From positions 10,957-53,529 of the forward strand of contig PKZM01000186.1 of NCBI GenBank assembly GCA_003133065.1: 42,573 nt of DNA. Direction: 5' to 3'. How positions within the stretch are numbered: position 1 is the stretch's first letter; each line of letters opens with the position of its first letter. The DNA comes from Acetobacteraceae bacterium (lineage in GTDB: Bacteria > Pseudomonadota > Alphaproteobacteria > Acetobacterales > Acetobacteraceae). Below, in pieces: positions 17,375 to 27,073 of the stretch. A model generated the notes under the pieces. The model was not told the origin of the DNA and made no database searches. It saw nothing but the letters and a program-made list of their open reading frames with translations. The position numbers were made by a program, and so were the translations under genes.

Positions 17375-18385
17375 ATGCGCCTTTACCGCCTGCCCAAGCA
17401 CGAGGGCTTTGATGACCTCACCCTCATGGAGGGCGACATCCCCACCCCCGGACGCGGCCAGGTACTCGTACGCATACGCGCCGCCTCGTTGAATTTTCGC
17501 GATCTCTCGGTCGCCAACGGCCGATACGTGATGGGTACCCTCGCGCCGAACCTGGTGCCGCTCTCCGATGGCGCCGGCGAGGTGGTGGAGACCGGCCCGG
17601 ACGTGACGCGCGTAAAACCCGGCGACCGCGTGGCCGGCATCTTCATGCAGGGCTGGCTCGGCGGCGAGATCGAGCCTTCCTACCGCGACACTGCGCTGGG
17701 CGGCGCCATCGACGGCGTGCTCGCCGAATACGTGGTGTTCGATCAGCAAGGCCTGGTGCACATCCCCGCGCATCTCTCCTACGCCCAGGCCGCCACCCTG
17801 CCCTGTGCCGCGGTCACGGCGTGGAACGCGCTGACCGGCCTGCACCCCATCCTGCCGGGCCAAACGGTGCTCGTGCTTGGCACCGGCGGCGTCTCCATCT
17901 TCGCCCTGCAATTCGCGGTCGCCGCCGGCGCGCGCGTGATCGCCACCTCATCCAGCGATGCGAAGCTGCAGCGTGCCCGCGCGTTCGGCGCCGCGGACGG
18001 CATCAACTACACGCAAACGCCCGAATGGCAGGCCGAGGTGCGGCGCCTTACGGACGGTCGCGGCGTGGACCATGTGGTGGAAGTGGGCGGCCCCGGCACC
18101 CTGCCACGCTCCATCGCCGCCGCGCGCCTCGGCGGCGTGGTCTCCATGATCGGCGTTCTCACACGCGGCCAGATCGACCCGCTCTCCATCCTCGCCGGCG
18201 GCGTCATCGTGCGCGGCGTGTTCGTCGGCTCCCGCGCGATGTTCGAAGCCATGAACAGGGCCATCGCGCTGCATAGGATCGAGCCGGTGATCGACCGTAT
18301 CTTCCCGCTGGAAGCAGCGGCACAAGCCTACCGCGCGCTGAAATCCGCCCAGCATGTCGGCAAGATCGTGATCAGCCTGGAATGA
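17375..18385 (+). CDS. NAD(P)-dependent alcohol dehydrogenase / quinone oxidoreductase-like MDR protein
   Basis: 336 aa; GRGQVLVRIRAASLNFRDLSVANG, LSYAQAATLPCAAVTAWNAL, VLVLGTGGVSIFALQFAVAAGARVIATSSSDAKL. Confidence 0.9.
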   Translation: MRLYRLPKHEGFDDLTLMEGDIPTPGRGQVLVRIRAASLNFRDLSVANGRYVMGTLAPNLVPLSDGAGEVVETGPDVTRVKPGDRVAGIFMQGWLGGEIEPSYRDTALGGAIDGVLAEYVVFDQQGLVHIPAHLSYAQAATLPCAAVTAWNALTGLHPILPGQTVLVLGTGGVSIFALQFAVAAGARVIATSSSDAKLQRARAFGAADGINYTQTPEWQAEVRRLTDGRGVDHVVEVGGPGTLPRSIAAARLGGVVSMIGVLTRGQIDPLSILAGGVIVRGVFVGSRAMFEAMNRAIALHRIEPVIDRIFPLEAAAQAYRALKSAQHVGKIVISLE

Positions 18386-18392
18386 CGCCGTC

Positions 18393-19547
18393 ATGATCTC
18401 CGAACGCCGGCTGCTGCGGGCAGAACCCGATTTCGGGCTGCTGAACAAGCTGTGGCGGATCAACTGGCTGTACGTTCTGCTGCTCTGCGCGCTCGCCGGC
18501 TGCGGCTACGTGGCGCTGTATTCCGCCGGCGGCGGTCCGGAACCCTATGCCTGGCGCCACGGCCTGCGCTTCGGCTTCAGCCTGGTGCTGATGCTTTCGC
18601 TGGCGATGGTCGATATCCGCTTCATCGCGCGCTTCTCCTGGCCGGCCTATCTGGGCGCGCTGGTGCTGCTGGTGCTAGTGCTGAAGATGGGCCATGTCGG
18701 CAAAGGCGCGGAACGCTGGCTGGATATCGGCCCGGTGCAGTTGCAGCCGAGCGAGATCATGAAACTCGCGCTCGCCATGGCGCTCGCCAGCTGGTTCAAC
18801 CGGGCGAGTTGGGCACGCGTGGGCAACCCGCTGTTCCTGCTGCCGCCCGCCATTGCCGTATTGCTCCCCGTGGGGTTGATCCTCAAGGAACCCAATCTCG
18901 GCACCGCCTTCATCACCGCGGTGGTGGGATTCTCCATCTTCGTCGCAGCAGGCATGCGCCTGTGGCAAATGGCCCTTCTGGCGGCGCCGCTGCCGCTTCT
19001 GGCTGAATTCGCCTACAAGCACCTGCACGATTACCAGCGCGCCCGGATCACCACCTTTCTCAATCCGGAAAGCGATCCGCTCGGCGCCGGCTACAACATC
19101 ATCCAAAGCAAGATCGCACTCGGCTCCGGCGGGATGTGGGGCAAGGGTTTTATGCAGGGCACCCAAGCGCATCTCAATTTCCTGCCGGAAAAACAGACCG
19201 ACTTCATCTTCTCCATCGTCGCCGAGGAATGGGGCCTGGTAGGCGCGCTGGCACTTCTCACGCTGCTGCTCGCCATCATCCTCGGCGGCATGCTCATCGC
19301 GCTGCGCTGCCGCCACCAATACGGCCGCCTGCTGGCTTTGGGCATATCGGTGAACATGTTCATGTATGTGTTCGTCAACGTCGCCATGGTCGTCGGCGCC
19401 ATCCCCGTCGGCGGTGTCCCGCTACCTTTGGTCAGCCACGGCGGCAGTGCGATGCTCACGGTAATGACGGCGATGGGCCTGCTGATGTCCGTGCATGTGC
19501 ACCGCGACGTCGTGTTTCCCGACAAGCGTGATCCGTTCGACGATTAG
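18393..19547 (+). CDS. rodA: Rod shape-determining protein RodA (SEDS family)
   Basis: 384 aa; KGAERWLDIGPVQLQPSEIMKL, NPESDPLGAGYNIIQSKIALGSGGMWGKGFMQGTQAHLNFLPEKQTDFIFSIVAEEWG. Confidence 0.92.
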   Translation: MISERRLLRAEPDFGLLNKLWRINWLYVLLLCALAGCGYVALYSAGGGPEPYAWRHGLRFGFSLVLMLSLAMVDIRFIARFSWPAYLGALVLLVLVLKMGHVGKGAERWLDIGPVQLQPSEIMKLALAMALASWFNRASWARVGNPLFLLPPAIAVLLPVGLILKEPNLGTAFITAVVGFSIFVAAGMRLWQMALLAAPLPLLAEFAYKHLHDYQRARITTFLNPESDPLGAGYNIIQSKIALGSGGMWGKGFMQGTQAHLNFLPEKQTDFIFSIVAEEWGLVGALALLTLLLAIILGGMLIALRCRHQYGRLLALGISVNMFMYVFVNVAMVVGAIPVGGVPLPLVSHGGSAMLTVMTAMGLLMSVHVHRDVVFPDKRDPFDD

Positions 19548-19553
19548 CCGTAT

Positions 19554-19690
19554 CGTAGGAAGAAAGATGTTCTTTTTTGAAAAAAAGAACCAAAAAACTT
19601 TTGTTCCTTTACGTGCGCTGCCGGCAAGGCGCGCGCCAACAGGCAAAAGTTTTTTGCTTCTTTTTTTCAAAAAAGAAGACCTTCTCTCTC
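19554..19690. repeat. Composite palindromic element, diverging form with GC-rich core
   Basis: CGTAGGAAGAAAGATGTTCTTTTTTGAAAAAAAGAACCAAAAAACTTTTG...GCGCTGCCGGCAAGGCGCGCGCC...CAAAAGTTTTTTGCTTCTTTTTTTCAAAAAAGAAGACCTTCT. Confidence 0.9.
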
Positions 19691-19695
19691 CTCAA

Positions 19696-19869
19696 TCATC
19701 GACTCTGCCGCCGCGTGTAATTCCTGAGCTTCCCCCGCAAAATCTCCAGATCAAAACCCGCCGCCGCCACGCGCTTCGGTATCGTGAAATACACGCGCCG
19801 GCCGACATAGATCAGGATATGATCCTTTAACTCGCTCCACTTCACAACTCTGCCGGTAGCACGCGCAGG
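19696..19869 (-). pseudogene. Truncated protein remnant, possibly the C-terminus of a YcxB-like membrane protein
   Basis: PARATGRVVKWSELKDHILIYVGRRVYFTIPKRVAAAGFDLEILRGKLRNYTRRQSR* reads coherently but has an in-frame TGA just upstream (19870-19872) and no N-terminal TM part. Confidence 0.5.
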
Positions 19870-19902
19870 TCAGGACGTGTCGGTCCATCACGCCGGCGGA
19901 AA

Positions 19903-20038
19903 CGTAGGAAGAAAGATGTTCTTTTTTGAAAAAAAGAACCAAAAAACTTTTATCCCTTTGCGCACGCTGCCGGCGAGTCGCGCGCCAACAGTCAAAAGTT
20001 TTTTGCTTCTTTTTCTCAAAAAAGAAGATCTTCCTTTA
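19903..20038. repeat. Composite palindromic element, diverging form with GC-rich core; overlaps the lexA stop
   Basis: The first 49 nt are identical to 19554..19602; right arm CAAAAGTTTTTTGCTTCTTTTTCTCAAAAAAGAAGATCTTCC. Confidence 0.9.
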
Positions 20039-20764
20039 ATACTTCCTCAGCAAAGCCACCAGCCGCCCCTGCACCTTCACCCTATCCGGCGGTAGCAACC
20101 GCGTTTCATACCGCGCATTCGCCGGCTCCAGCGCAATCGAATTTCCCCGCCGCCGCAGCCGCTTCAGCGTCACCTCGGCCTCGTCGATCAGCGCCACGAT
20201 GATCTGCCCGGTCTCCGCCGTCTCGCCTTTACGGATGATCACCGTATCGCCATCCAGGATCCCCGCTTCCACCATCGAATCGCCGGCCACTTCCAGAGCG
20301 AAATGGTCGCCATTGCCCAGCATCGCCACCGGCACCTCGATATGCACGCCATCATCCCGCAATGCCTCGATCGGCAAGCCCGCGGCAATGCGCCCATACA
20401 AGGGCAGTTGCACGGCCGCAGCATCGTTAGCCGCGCGCACCCCAGGCAAACGATTTGTGAAATCCCCCCGGATCACGTTTGGTGAAAACGCCGAGGCAGC
20501 GGCGGCCGCGGCCGGCGCTGGCCGTGCGGCTTCCCGGCGTGGTGCCATGTTCTCAGGCAGCCGCACCACTTCCAGCGCCCGCGCCCGGTGATGATGCCGG
20601 CGCAGGAATCCCCGCTCCTCCAGCGCAGAAATCAGCCGGTGGATGCCGGATTTGGAGCGCAGGGTCAGTGCCTCCTTCATCTCCTCGAAACTCGGGGAGA
20701 CGCCCGTTTCCTTCAGGTGGCTGTCGATGAATATCAGCAATTCGTGCTGCTTGCGGGTCAACAT
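20036..20764 (-). CDS. lexA: LexA SOS repressor
   Basis: [57 protein letters not shown]-terminal S24 domain [36 protein letters not shown]. Confidence 0.95.
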   Translation of the reverse strand: MLTRKQHELLIFIDSHLKETGVSPSFEEMKEALTLRSKSGIHRLISALEERGFLRRHHHRARALEVVRLPENMAPRREAARPAPAAAAAASAFSPNVIRGDFTNRLPGVRAANDAAAVQLPLYGRIAAGLPIEALRDDGVHIEVPVAMLGNGDHFALEVAGDSMVEAGILDGDTVIIRKGETAETGQIIVALIDEAEVTLKRLRRRGNSIALEPANARYETRLLPPDRVKVQGRLVALLRKY

Positions 20765-20866
20765 GGCGCTGCCTCGTACCAATTCCGCCGCCGGACGTGA
20801 CATGCGGGCGGCTGCCAGCACGGGGGATGCCACGGGCGGAGTGAACAAACCGGCAACCCTGCCGAT

Positions 20867-20881
20867 GTTCTAATTTAGTTC
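20867..20881. promoter_or_regulatory. Alphaproteobacterial SOS box GTTC-TAATTTA-GTTC upstream of lexA
   Basis: Exact GTTC-N7-GTTC upstream of lexA. Confidence 0.75.
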
Positions 20882-20951
20882 CTGAGACTCCGTCAATAAC
20901 CTTCTGTTAAATCACTGAGTCAGCACGCCGCCCAAAGCCATTCTGCAAAAA

Positions 20952-22154
20952 TCATACGCCGAGATCATGCAGGCGTATGATTTCGACGCTGCTCCCCGCC
21001 TCCAGCGCCGGCGCGTGCGGTGCCCGCAGCACCAGCGCATCCGCCTCAGCCAACGCGCGCAGCAGCGCGGAATCCTGCCGCACGAAAGGCGTCACCACCA
21101 GCGCGCCCGAGTCGCTGCGTGCCAGCGTTGCCCGCAAATGGTCGGCGCGATGGTCATTGGCGCGCACCGCCACCCCGAGCACGGCGGTTTCCGTTGCCGG
21201 CCCGGTCACCGCTAGCCCCGCAAGCCTGGCGATCGCCGGCAGCAGAAACAGCGTGGCGCACACGAAAGCGGAAACCGGGTTGCCCGGCAGCCCCAATACG
21301 GGCGTGCCACCCAGATACCCATGCATCATCGGCTTGCCCGGACGCATGGCGATCTTCCAGAAATCCAGGGCAAACCCGGCCTTTGTCAGCCCCGCCTGCA
21401 CCAGATCGTGGTCGCCCACACTGGCGCCCCCGGTGGTCACCAGCAGATCGGCGCGCGCACCCGCAGCGGCCGCGGCAATCTCGTCCACGCGATCGGCCGC
21501 CACCGGCAGCAGCACCGGCGTGCCGCCATGCGCCCGCACGAGTGCCGCCAAGGCATGGGAATTGGAACTGACGATACCGCCGTTGCCGATCGGCTCGCCC
21601 GGCATCGAGATTTCATCCCCCGTGGCCAGAATGGCCAGCACCGGGCGGCGATGCACGGTCAGCCACGGATGGTTGGCCGCCGCCGCCAACCCGATATCGC
21701 GGGCGCCCAGACGCAGCCCAGGCGCCAGCAGCGTGTCGCCAACGGAAAAATCCTGACCCTGCCGCCGGATATGCTGCCCGGGCGCCGGCTGCTCCCGCAC
21801 CATCACCGTTTCGGCATCCGGTTCCGCATCTTCCTGCAACAGCACCGTATCTGCGCCGGCCGGGATGACGCTGCCGGTGAACAACCTCACCGCCTCGCCC
21901 CATTTCAGCGTGCCGTCGAACGGCCGCCCCGCGGGCGCCGCACCGACCACGCGCAGCCGCGCGCCCGCGGCCGCATCCGCGGCCCGCAGCGCATAGCCAT
22001 CCATGGCGGACACATCTGCCGGCGGCTGCGTCAGGCGCGCGATCACCGGCGCCGCCAGCACGCGGTTCCAGGCATCGGACAGCGCCACCATCTCGGCCGA
22101 AACCGGGGCAAGCCCGGCCAGAATGCGCCTCCTTGCCTCCTCGACACTCAACAT
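20952..22154 (-). CDS. moeA: Molybdopterin molybdenumtransferase MoeA
   Basis: 400 aa; PPADVSAMDGYALRAADA, LLVTTGGASVGDHDLVQAGL, GKPMMHGYLGGTPVLGLPGNPVSAFVC. Confidence 0.93.
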   Translation of the reverse strand: MLSVEEARRRILAGLAPVSAEMVALSDAWNRVLAAPVIARLTQPPADVSAMDGYALRAADAAAGARLRVVGAAPAGRPFDGTLKWGEAVRLFTGSVIPAGADTVLLQEDAEPDAETVMVREQPAPGQHIRRQGQDFSVGDTLLAPGLRLGARDIGLAAAANHPWLTVHRRPVLAILATGDEISMPGEPIGNGGIVSSNSHALAALVRAHGGTPVLLPVAADRVDEIAAAAAGARADLLVTTGGASVGDHDLVQAGLTKAGFALDFWKIAMRPGKPMMHGYLGGTPVLGLPGNPVSAFVCATLFLLPAIARLAGLAVTGPATETAVLGVAVRANDHRADHLRATLARSDSGALVVTPFVRQDSALLRALAEADALVLRAPHAPALEAGSSVEIIRLHDLGV

Positions 22155-22160
22155 GTGCGG

Positions 22161-22637
22161 CTAGTCCTGACGGAAGGCACCTGATGCCCCGCCTTCCTTA
22201 TGCACAACCCGCACTGCCTCGATCCGCATGCCCCGGTCGATCGCCTTGCACATGTCATACACGGTCAGCGCCGCCACGCTCACGGCGGTCAGCGCCTCCA
22301 TCTCCACCCCGGTACGCCCGGTGGTGCGAACGGTGGCGGAAATCTCGACCGCGCCGCCCTCCGTCGCCTCCAGCTCCAGCGTCACCGACGTGATCGGGAT
22401 CGGGTGGCACAGCGGGATCAGATCGGCCGTGCGCTTGGCCGCCATGATGCCGGCCAGCCGAGCCGTGCCCAGCACATCGCCCTTTTTCGCCGTGCCGGCC
22501 ACCACCACCGCCAGCGTCTCCGGCTGCATCACCACCCGCGCGCGGGCCGTCGCGGCGCGCTGGCTGTCCGGCTTGTCGGTCACGTCCACCATCACCGCAC
22601 GGCCCGTGGCGTCGAAATGGGTCAGCGCCACACTCAC
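22161..22637 (-). CDS. moaC: Cyclic pyranopterin monophosphate synthase MoaC
   Basis: [88 protein letters not shown] start overlapping the trpC stop. Confidence 0.92.
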   Translation of the reverse strand: MSVALTHFDATGRAVMVDVTDKPDSQRAATARARVVMQPETLAVVVAGTAKKGDVLGTARLAGIMAAKRTADLIPLCHPIPITSVTLELEATEGGAVEISATVRTTGRTGVEMEALTAVSVAALTVYDMCKAIDRGMRIEAVRVVHKEGGASGAFRQD

Positions 22638-23479
22638 GCCACACTGCCCAGCAAAGCGCGCGTCGCCGAAACCAGGTCCGCCTGGCGCAGCAGGCTTTCG
22701 CCCACCAGCAGGCAATGCGCGCCCACCGCAGCCAGCCGCGTCACATCCTCATGGTCGCGTATGCCGCTCTCGCTCACCAAAATCCGGTCGGGCGACACCG
22801 ATGGTGCCAACCCGATGGTGGTCTCGATGCTTGTCTGAAGCGTCTTGAGGTTGCGGTTGTTGATGCCGATCAGCGGTGTTTGCAGCCCAAGCGCACGGTC
22901 CAGTTCGCGCGCGTCATGCACTTCCACCAGCACATCGAGGTCCAGATCGCGCGCGACCCCCTCCAGCTCGATGGCCTGCGCGTCGCTGAGTGCGGCCATG
23001 ATCAGCAGGATACAATCCGCCCCCGCCGCCCGGCTCTCATACACCTGCCAGGGATCCAGCATGAAATCCTTGCGCAGAATGGGCAGGTGCGTAGCCGCGC
23101 GGGCGGCCTGCAGATCGGCCAGACTGCCCTGAAAATTCGGCCCCTCGGTCAACACCGACAGGCAGGCCGCACCGCCCTGCGTGTAGTGCCGTGCCGCCTC
23201 CGCCACATCCAGCCGTTCCCGGATCGGGCCGCCGGAGGGGGATGCCCGCTTGATTTCGGCAATCAGCCCGCTTCGCCCCGCGATCAGCGCCTGCTTCAGC
23301 GACTCGCCGAATCCCCGCGGGCGGTCGCGCCGGCTGTGGATACGCGATCTTAAAGCCGCGATCGGCATGGCCGCGCGCCGCCGATCCACCTCGGAAGCGG
23401 TTTGGGCACAAATTCGCGCCAGCGTACCGGCTGAAGAGTGAATTAAGTGGGCGTGATCGTCGGGCATAGGCACATCCAT
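22634..23479 (-). CDS. trpC: Indole-3-glycerol phosphate synthase TrpC
   Basis: [92 protein letters not shown]. Confidence 0.95.
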   Translation of the reverse strand: MDVPMPDDHAHLIHSSAGTLARICAQTASEVDRRRAAMPIAALRSRIHSRRDRPRGFGESLKQALIAGRSGLIAEIKRASPSGGPIRERLDVAEAARHYTQGGAACLSVLTEGPNFQGSLADLQAARAATHLPILRKDFMLDPWQVYESRAAGADCILLIMAALSDAQAIELEGVARDLDLDVLVEVHDARELDRALGLQTPLIGINNRNLKTLQTSIETTIGLAPSVSPDRILVSESGIRDHEDVTRLAAVGAHCLLVGESLLRQADLVSATRALLGSVA

Positions 23480-23489
23480 GGAGAGGTCT

Positions 23490-24521
23490 TCAGCGCGCGG
23501 CAACCGGCACACCGGCCGTCTCACGCAACAATGTTTCAAGCACGTTCGATGCCGCGCCACGATCGATCGCGCCAGCCGCCACGACCGCGCCCTCGGCCAG
23601 GCTGTCCGCACGGCCGGCGATGATCAGGGCGGCCGCGGCGTTCAGCAGCACCGTGTCGCGGTAGGGTCCTCGTGTGCCGTGCAACAACGCACGCAGCGCC
23701 GCCGCGTTCTCGGCCGCCGCGCCGCCGGCGATGCTGACCACCGGCGCACGCGCCAGGCCCGCCTGTTCAGGCGTCACGCTGAAGCGGCGCAGCGTGCCAT
23801 GGCGCCACTCAGCAACCTCGCTCTGCCCGGCCAGCGTGAGCTCGTCGAGGCCCTGCCCGTGCACCACCCACACATGCTCGGCCCCCAGCGCGCCCAGCGT
23901 CTCCGCCATCGCCGGGGCCCAGGCCGGGTCGTACACCCCGGTCAATTGGCGCCGCACACGCGCCGGATTGGCCAGCGGCCCCAGCAAATTGAAGATGGTG
24001 CGAAAGCCAAGTTCGGCGCGCACCGCGGCTGCATGGCGCATGCCCGGATGGTGGCGTGGTGCCGCCAGAAAGGTCAGGTTCGTGCGCCGCAATTGCGCCT
24101 CCATCGCGTCGAACGGCAGATCGATGGGGAGCCCAAGTTCGGCCAGCACGTCTACCCCGCCGGTGCGCGAGGAGAGCGCGCGGTTGCCATGCTTGGCCAC
24201 CGGCACGCCGCACGCCGCCACCACGAAGGCGGTCGCGGTGGACACATTGAGCGTGCCAAGCCCATCGCCGCCGGTGCCGCACACATCGATGGCGCCATCT
24301 GGTGCCGCGATCGGCGCCATGCCCGCCCGCATGGCACGCACGGCGCCGGTGAGTTCGGCGCGGGTTTCGCCGCGCAGATGCAGCGCGGTCAGCAGGCTGG
24401 CGATCTGCGCCGGCGTCGCCTGCCCCTCCATGATGGTGGCGAAGGCCGCTTCGGCTTCGTCCTGCCCGAGCGTTTCGCCGCGCGCCACGCGCGCCAGCAC
24501 TGGTTTGAGGGGCAGCGACAT
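23490..24521 (-). CDS. trpD: Anthranilate phosphoribosyltransferase TrpD
   Basis: 343 aa; [63 protein letters not shown]. Confidence 0.95.
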   Translation of the reverse strand: MSLPLKPVLARVARGETLGQDEAEAAFATIMEGQATPAQIASLLTALHLRGETRAELTGAVRAMRAGMAPIAAPDGAIDVCGTGGDGLGTLNVSTATAFVVAACGVPVAKHGNRALSSRTGGVDVLAELGLPIDLPFDAMEAQLRRTNLTFLAAPRHHPGMRHAAAVRAELGFRTIFNLLGPLANPARVRRQLTGVYDPAWAPAMAETLGALGAEHVWVVHGQGLDELTLAGQSEVAEWRHGTLRRFSVTPEQAGLARAPVVSIAGGAAAENAAALRALLHGTRGPYRDTVLLNAAAALIIAGRADSLAEGAVVAAGAIDRGAASNVLETLLRETAGVPVAAR

Positions 24522-24528
24522 CGCCGTG

Positions 24529-25125
24529 TCAGGCCGCCACGTTGGGCTGGTTCGTGCCGCGGGCGATCGCCAGGAAATTGGCCAGCAGTTCGTGGCCGTA
24601 TTCGCTGGCGATGCTTTCGGGGTGGAACTGCACGCCGAAGATCGGGAGAATCCGGTGGCGCAGGCCCATGATCACACCGTCCTCGGTATGGGCGGTGGCG
24701 ATGAGGGTGGCCGGCAGGGTTTCGGGTTTGATGGTCAGGCTATGGTAGCGCGTGGCGCCAAAGGGGGACGGCAGGCCGGCGAAGATATCGGTGCCGGCGT
24801 GCTGCACGGGGCTGACCTTGCCGTGCATCGGCGTGGGCGCGCGGACCACGTCGCCGCCGAACACCTGGCCGATCGCCTGGTGGCCGAGGCAGACGCCCAG
24901 CATCGGCACGCGGCCGGCGGCGGCGCGGATCAGATCGAGGCAGATGCCGGCCTCGTTGGGCGTGCAAGGGCCGGGGGAGAGCACGATGGCGTCCGGCTTC
25001 AGGGCGAGGGCTTCGGCCGGGGTGAGGGAGTCGTTGCGCCGGACATCGCAGGCGGCGCCGAGATCGCCGAGGAAGTGGACGAGGTTGAACGTAAAACTGT
25101 CGTAGTTGTCGATCAGGAGGATCAT
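24529..25125 (-). CDS. trpG: Anthranilate synthase component II TrpG
   Basis: [70 protein letters not shown]. Confidence 0.95.
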   Translation of the reverse strand: MILLIDNYDSFTFNLVHFLGDLGAACDVRRNDSLTPAEALALKPDAIVLSPGPCTPNEAGICLDLIRAAAGRVPMLGVCLGHQAIGQVFGGDVVRAPTPMHGKVSPVQHAGTDIFAGLPSPFGATRYHSLTIKPETLPATLIATAHTEDGVIMGLRHRILPIFGVQFHPESIASEYGHELLANFLAIARGTNQPNVAA

Positions 25126-25154
25126 GGGGGGTCTTTTAGGCGCCTAGACAAGAC

Positions 25155-25178
25155 AAAAAAAGGCCAGGGCCTTTTTTT
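25155..25178. terminator. Bidirectional Rho-independent terminator overlapping the stop of the ABC ATPase gene
   Basis: AAAAAAAGGCC-AG-GGCCTTTTTTT perfect stem flanked by A and T tracts. Confidence 0.8.
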
Positions 25179-26265
25179 ACGGCGCCCGAAACGCCGCCCC
25201 ATGATGCGGCATCCACGCCACCGCCACCCCCGCCCCAACCCCCATCCCCCGCAATCCCGCCGCCGCCGACCGCCGCACCACCAGCTCCGCCCCCGACCCG
25301 ATCAACATCCGCAACCGATACGCATCCCCCAGAAACACCACCTCCACCACCGTCGCATCCACCGCCGGACCACCCAGATCGGCCGCCGACGCCGCCGCCA
25401 CCGCAATCCGGTCCGGCCGCACCGTGAACACACACGGATCACCCGGCTGCAAAATCCGCCCACACCGCGCCTGCACCACCGGGCCACACGCCAGGCGCAC
25501 CATCGCCAGGCCATCCTCGACCCGCAGCGCCACCCCCGCCAGCCGGTTCACCTCACCCAGTTGCGCCGCCACGTAATCGTTGCGCGGCTCATCGAAAACC
25601 TCGGCGCTCCCGCCCAGTTGCTCCAAACCTCCATCGCGCAGCACCGCAATCCGATCGGCCAGCGCCAGCGCATCCGCCCCCGCCCGCGTCGCCAACACCG
25701 TCGTGCACCCCAATAGCGCCTGTATCCGGCGCAAGCTGGCGATCAGCGACGCCCGTCCTGCCATGTCCTGCGCGGCAAGGGGTTCATCCAACAGCAATAC
25801 CGCGGGCGCGAACACCGTGGCCCGGGCAATCGCCGCGCGCTGGCGCTCTGCCGGGGTGGCCGAGGCCGCACGCTGATGCGCCACGCCGGAAAGCTGCACC
25901 AGGTCCAGCGCGGTCGCCACCAGCCCGTGCCGCGCCTGCTGCCGAATACCCCGCATGCGCAGGGGAAACGCCACATTCTCCGCCAGCGTCAGATGCGGAA
26001 ACAATCCATCCGACGGCAACACAACGCCGAACCCGCGCCGCCAGGCAGGCACGCGAGCAATATCATTACCATCCAGTTCCACGCTGCCGCCCTGAGGGGC
26101 CTGCAATCCGGCAATGCAACGGATCAGCGTGGATTTGCCACACCCGGCCGGCCCCACCACAGCGGTCACCAGGCCCGGCTCGGCCGACATCGTGAAACCA
26201 TCCAGCACGCGGCGGGATCCGGCACGGCTGGTCAGGCTGGAAAGCTTAAGCGCCGCTGAACCCAT
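25177..26265 (-). CDS. Orphan ABC ATPase (sugar/spermidine-type MalK/PotA-like) with degenerate catalytic motifs
   Basis: 362 aa from MGSAALKLSSL; Walker A GPAGCGKST and Walker B VLLLDEPLA intact; LSGGQ replaced by ATPAERQR; Q-loop VLPSDGLFPH; H-loop VLATRAGADALALADRIAVL; TOBE-like C-terminus. Confidence 0.8.
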   Translation of the reverse strand: MGSAALKLSSLTSRAGSRRVLDGFTMSAEPGLVTAVVGPAGCGKSTLIRCIAGLQAPQGGSVELDGNDIARVPAWRRGFGVVLPSDGLFPHLTLAENVAFPLRMRGIRQQARHGLVATALDLVQLSGVAHQRAASATPAERQRAAIARATVFAPAVLLLDEPLAAQDMAGRASLIASLRRIQALLGCTTVLATRAGADALALADRIAVLRDGGLEQLGGSAEVFDEPRNDYVAAQLGEVNRLAGVALRVEDGLAMVRLACGPVVQARCGRILQPGDPCVFTVRPDRIAVAAASAADLGGPAVDATVVEVVFLGDAYRLRMLIGSGAELVVRRSAAAGLRGMGVGAGVAVAWMPHHGAAFRAP

Positions 26266-26374
26266 TCTATCTTTTTCTCTCACGCAACCGGCCCCGGAAG
26301 GGGGCGTTTGGTCGGGCAACGGCGCAAACGCCGCCTGGCCCAACCCGCTTATACCCCCCAAGGAGTGCCCGACC

Positions 26375-26623
26375 ATGGCCGTGACCGATAGCGCCCGAGA
26401 CGAAATCCGCGCCCTGCGCGACCAGGTGAACCAGCTCATGGAAGACCGCGTCAGCCCCGCCCTGTCGGACGCCGGACGGCGCGCGAGCGAAGCCGCCCAC
26501 CGCGCCCGCGTCTACACCGAGGATCAGGCCGATGCGGTGGCCGACCGCGTGCGCGACCAGCCGCTGATCGCCATCGGCGTTGCCGCCGCCGTCGGCTTCC
26601 TGTTCGGCCGCTTCACGAAGTAA
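26375..26623 (+). CDS. DUF883/ElaB/YqjD-like membrane-anchored protein
   Basis: MAVTDSARDEIRALRDQVNQLMEDRVSPALSD...VADRVRDQPLIAIGVAAAVGFLFGRFTK. Confidence 0.8.
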   Translation: MAVTDSARDEIRALRDQVNQLMEDRVSPALSDAGRRASEAAHRARVYTEDQADAVADRVRDQPLIAIGVAAAVGFLFGRFTK

Positions 26624-26632
26624 GGCACCACC

Positions 26633-27073
26633 ATGCGCACCGTCCGCCTCGCCCGAGTCGCCGCTCAGGCGGAAATCATCCTGATCCGGCGCACCGTGGC
26701 GGTGGCGGTGCGCCGTGCCATCTACGGTGCCGTCGCGGCGGTGTTCGCGCTCGCGGTCCTGACATTGATGCACATCCTGGCGGTTCTCGCGCTGGAGCGC
26801 TTCGCGACGTTCACCCCCATCATCGCCTGCGCCATCGTGCTGGGCGTGGATCTGGTGATCGCGATCATCTTCGGGCTTCTGGCCGCCGGCAAGATTTCCG
26901 ACCCCGTCGCCGAAGAAGCGCGCCAGGTGCGCGACCAAAGCCTGGAGCAAGCCCGCCAAAGCCTGACCCTCGCCGCCCTTCTCGCCCCCGCCACGCGGAT
27001 GATCGCCCAAACCGGCCTCATCCGCATCCTCATCCGCGCCGTCAACGGCACTCTCCGCCGTTCCCGCGCCTAA
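26633..27073 (+). CDS. Small membrane protein (phage-holin/Actinobacterial holin-X-like superfamily)
   Basis: 146 aa, two TM segments, 9 bp after the DUF883 gene. Confidence 0.5.
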   Translation: MRTVRLARVAAQAEIILIRRTVAVAVRRAIYGAVAAVFALAVLTLMHILAVLALERFATFTPIIACAIVLGVDLVIAIIFGLLAAGKISDPVAEEARQVRDQSLEQARQSLTLAALLAPATRMIAQTGLIRILIRAVNGTLRRSRA

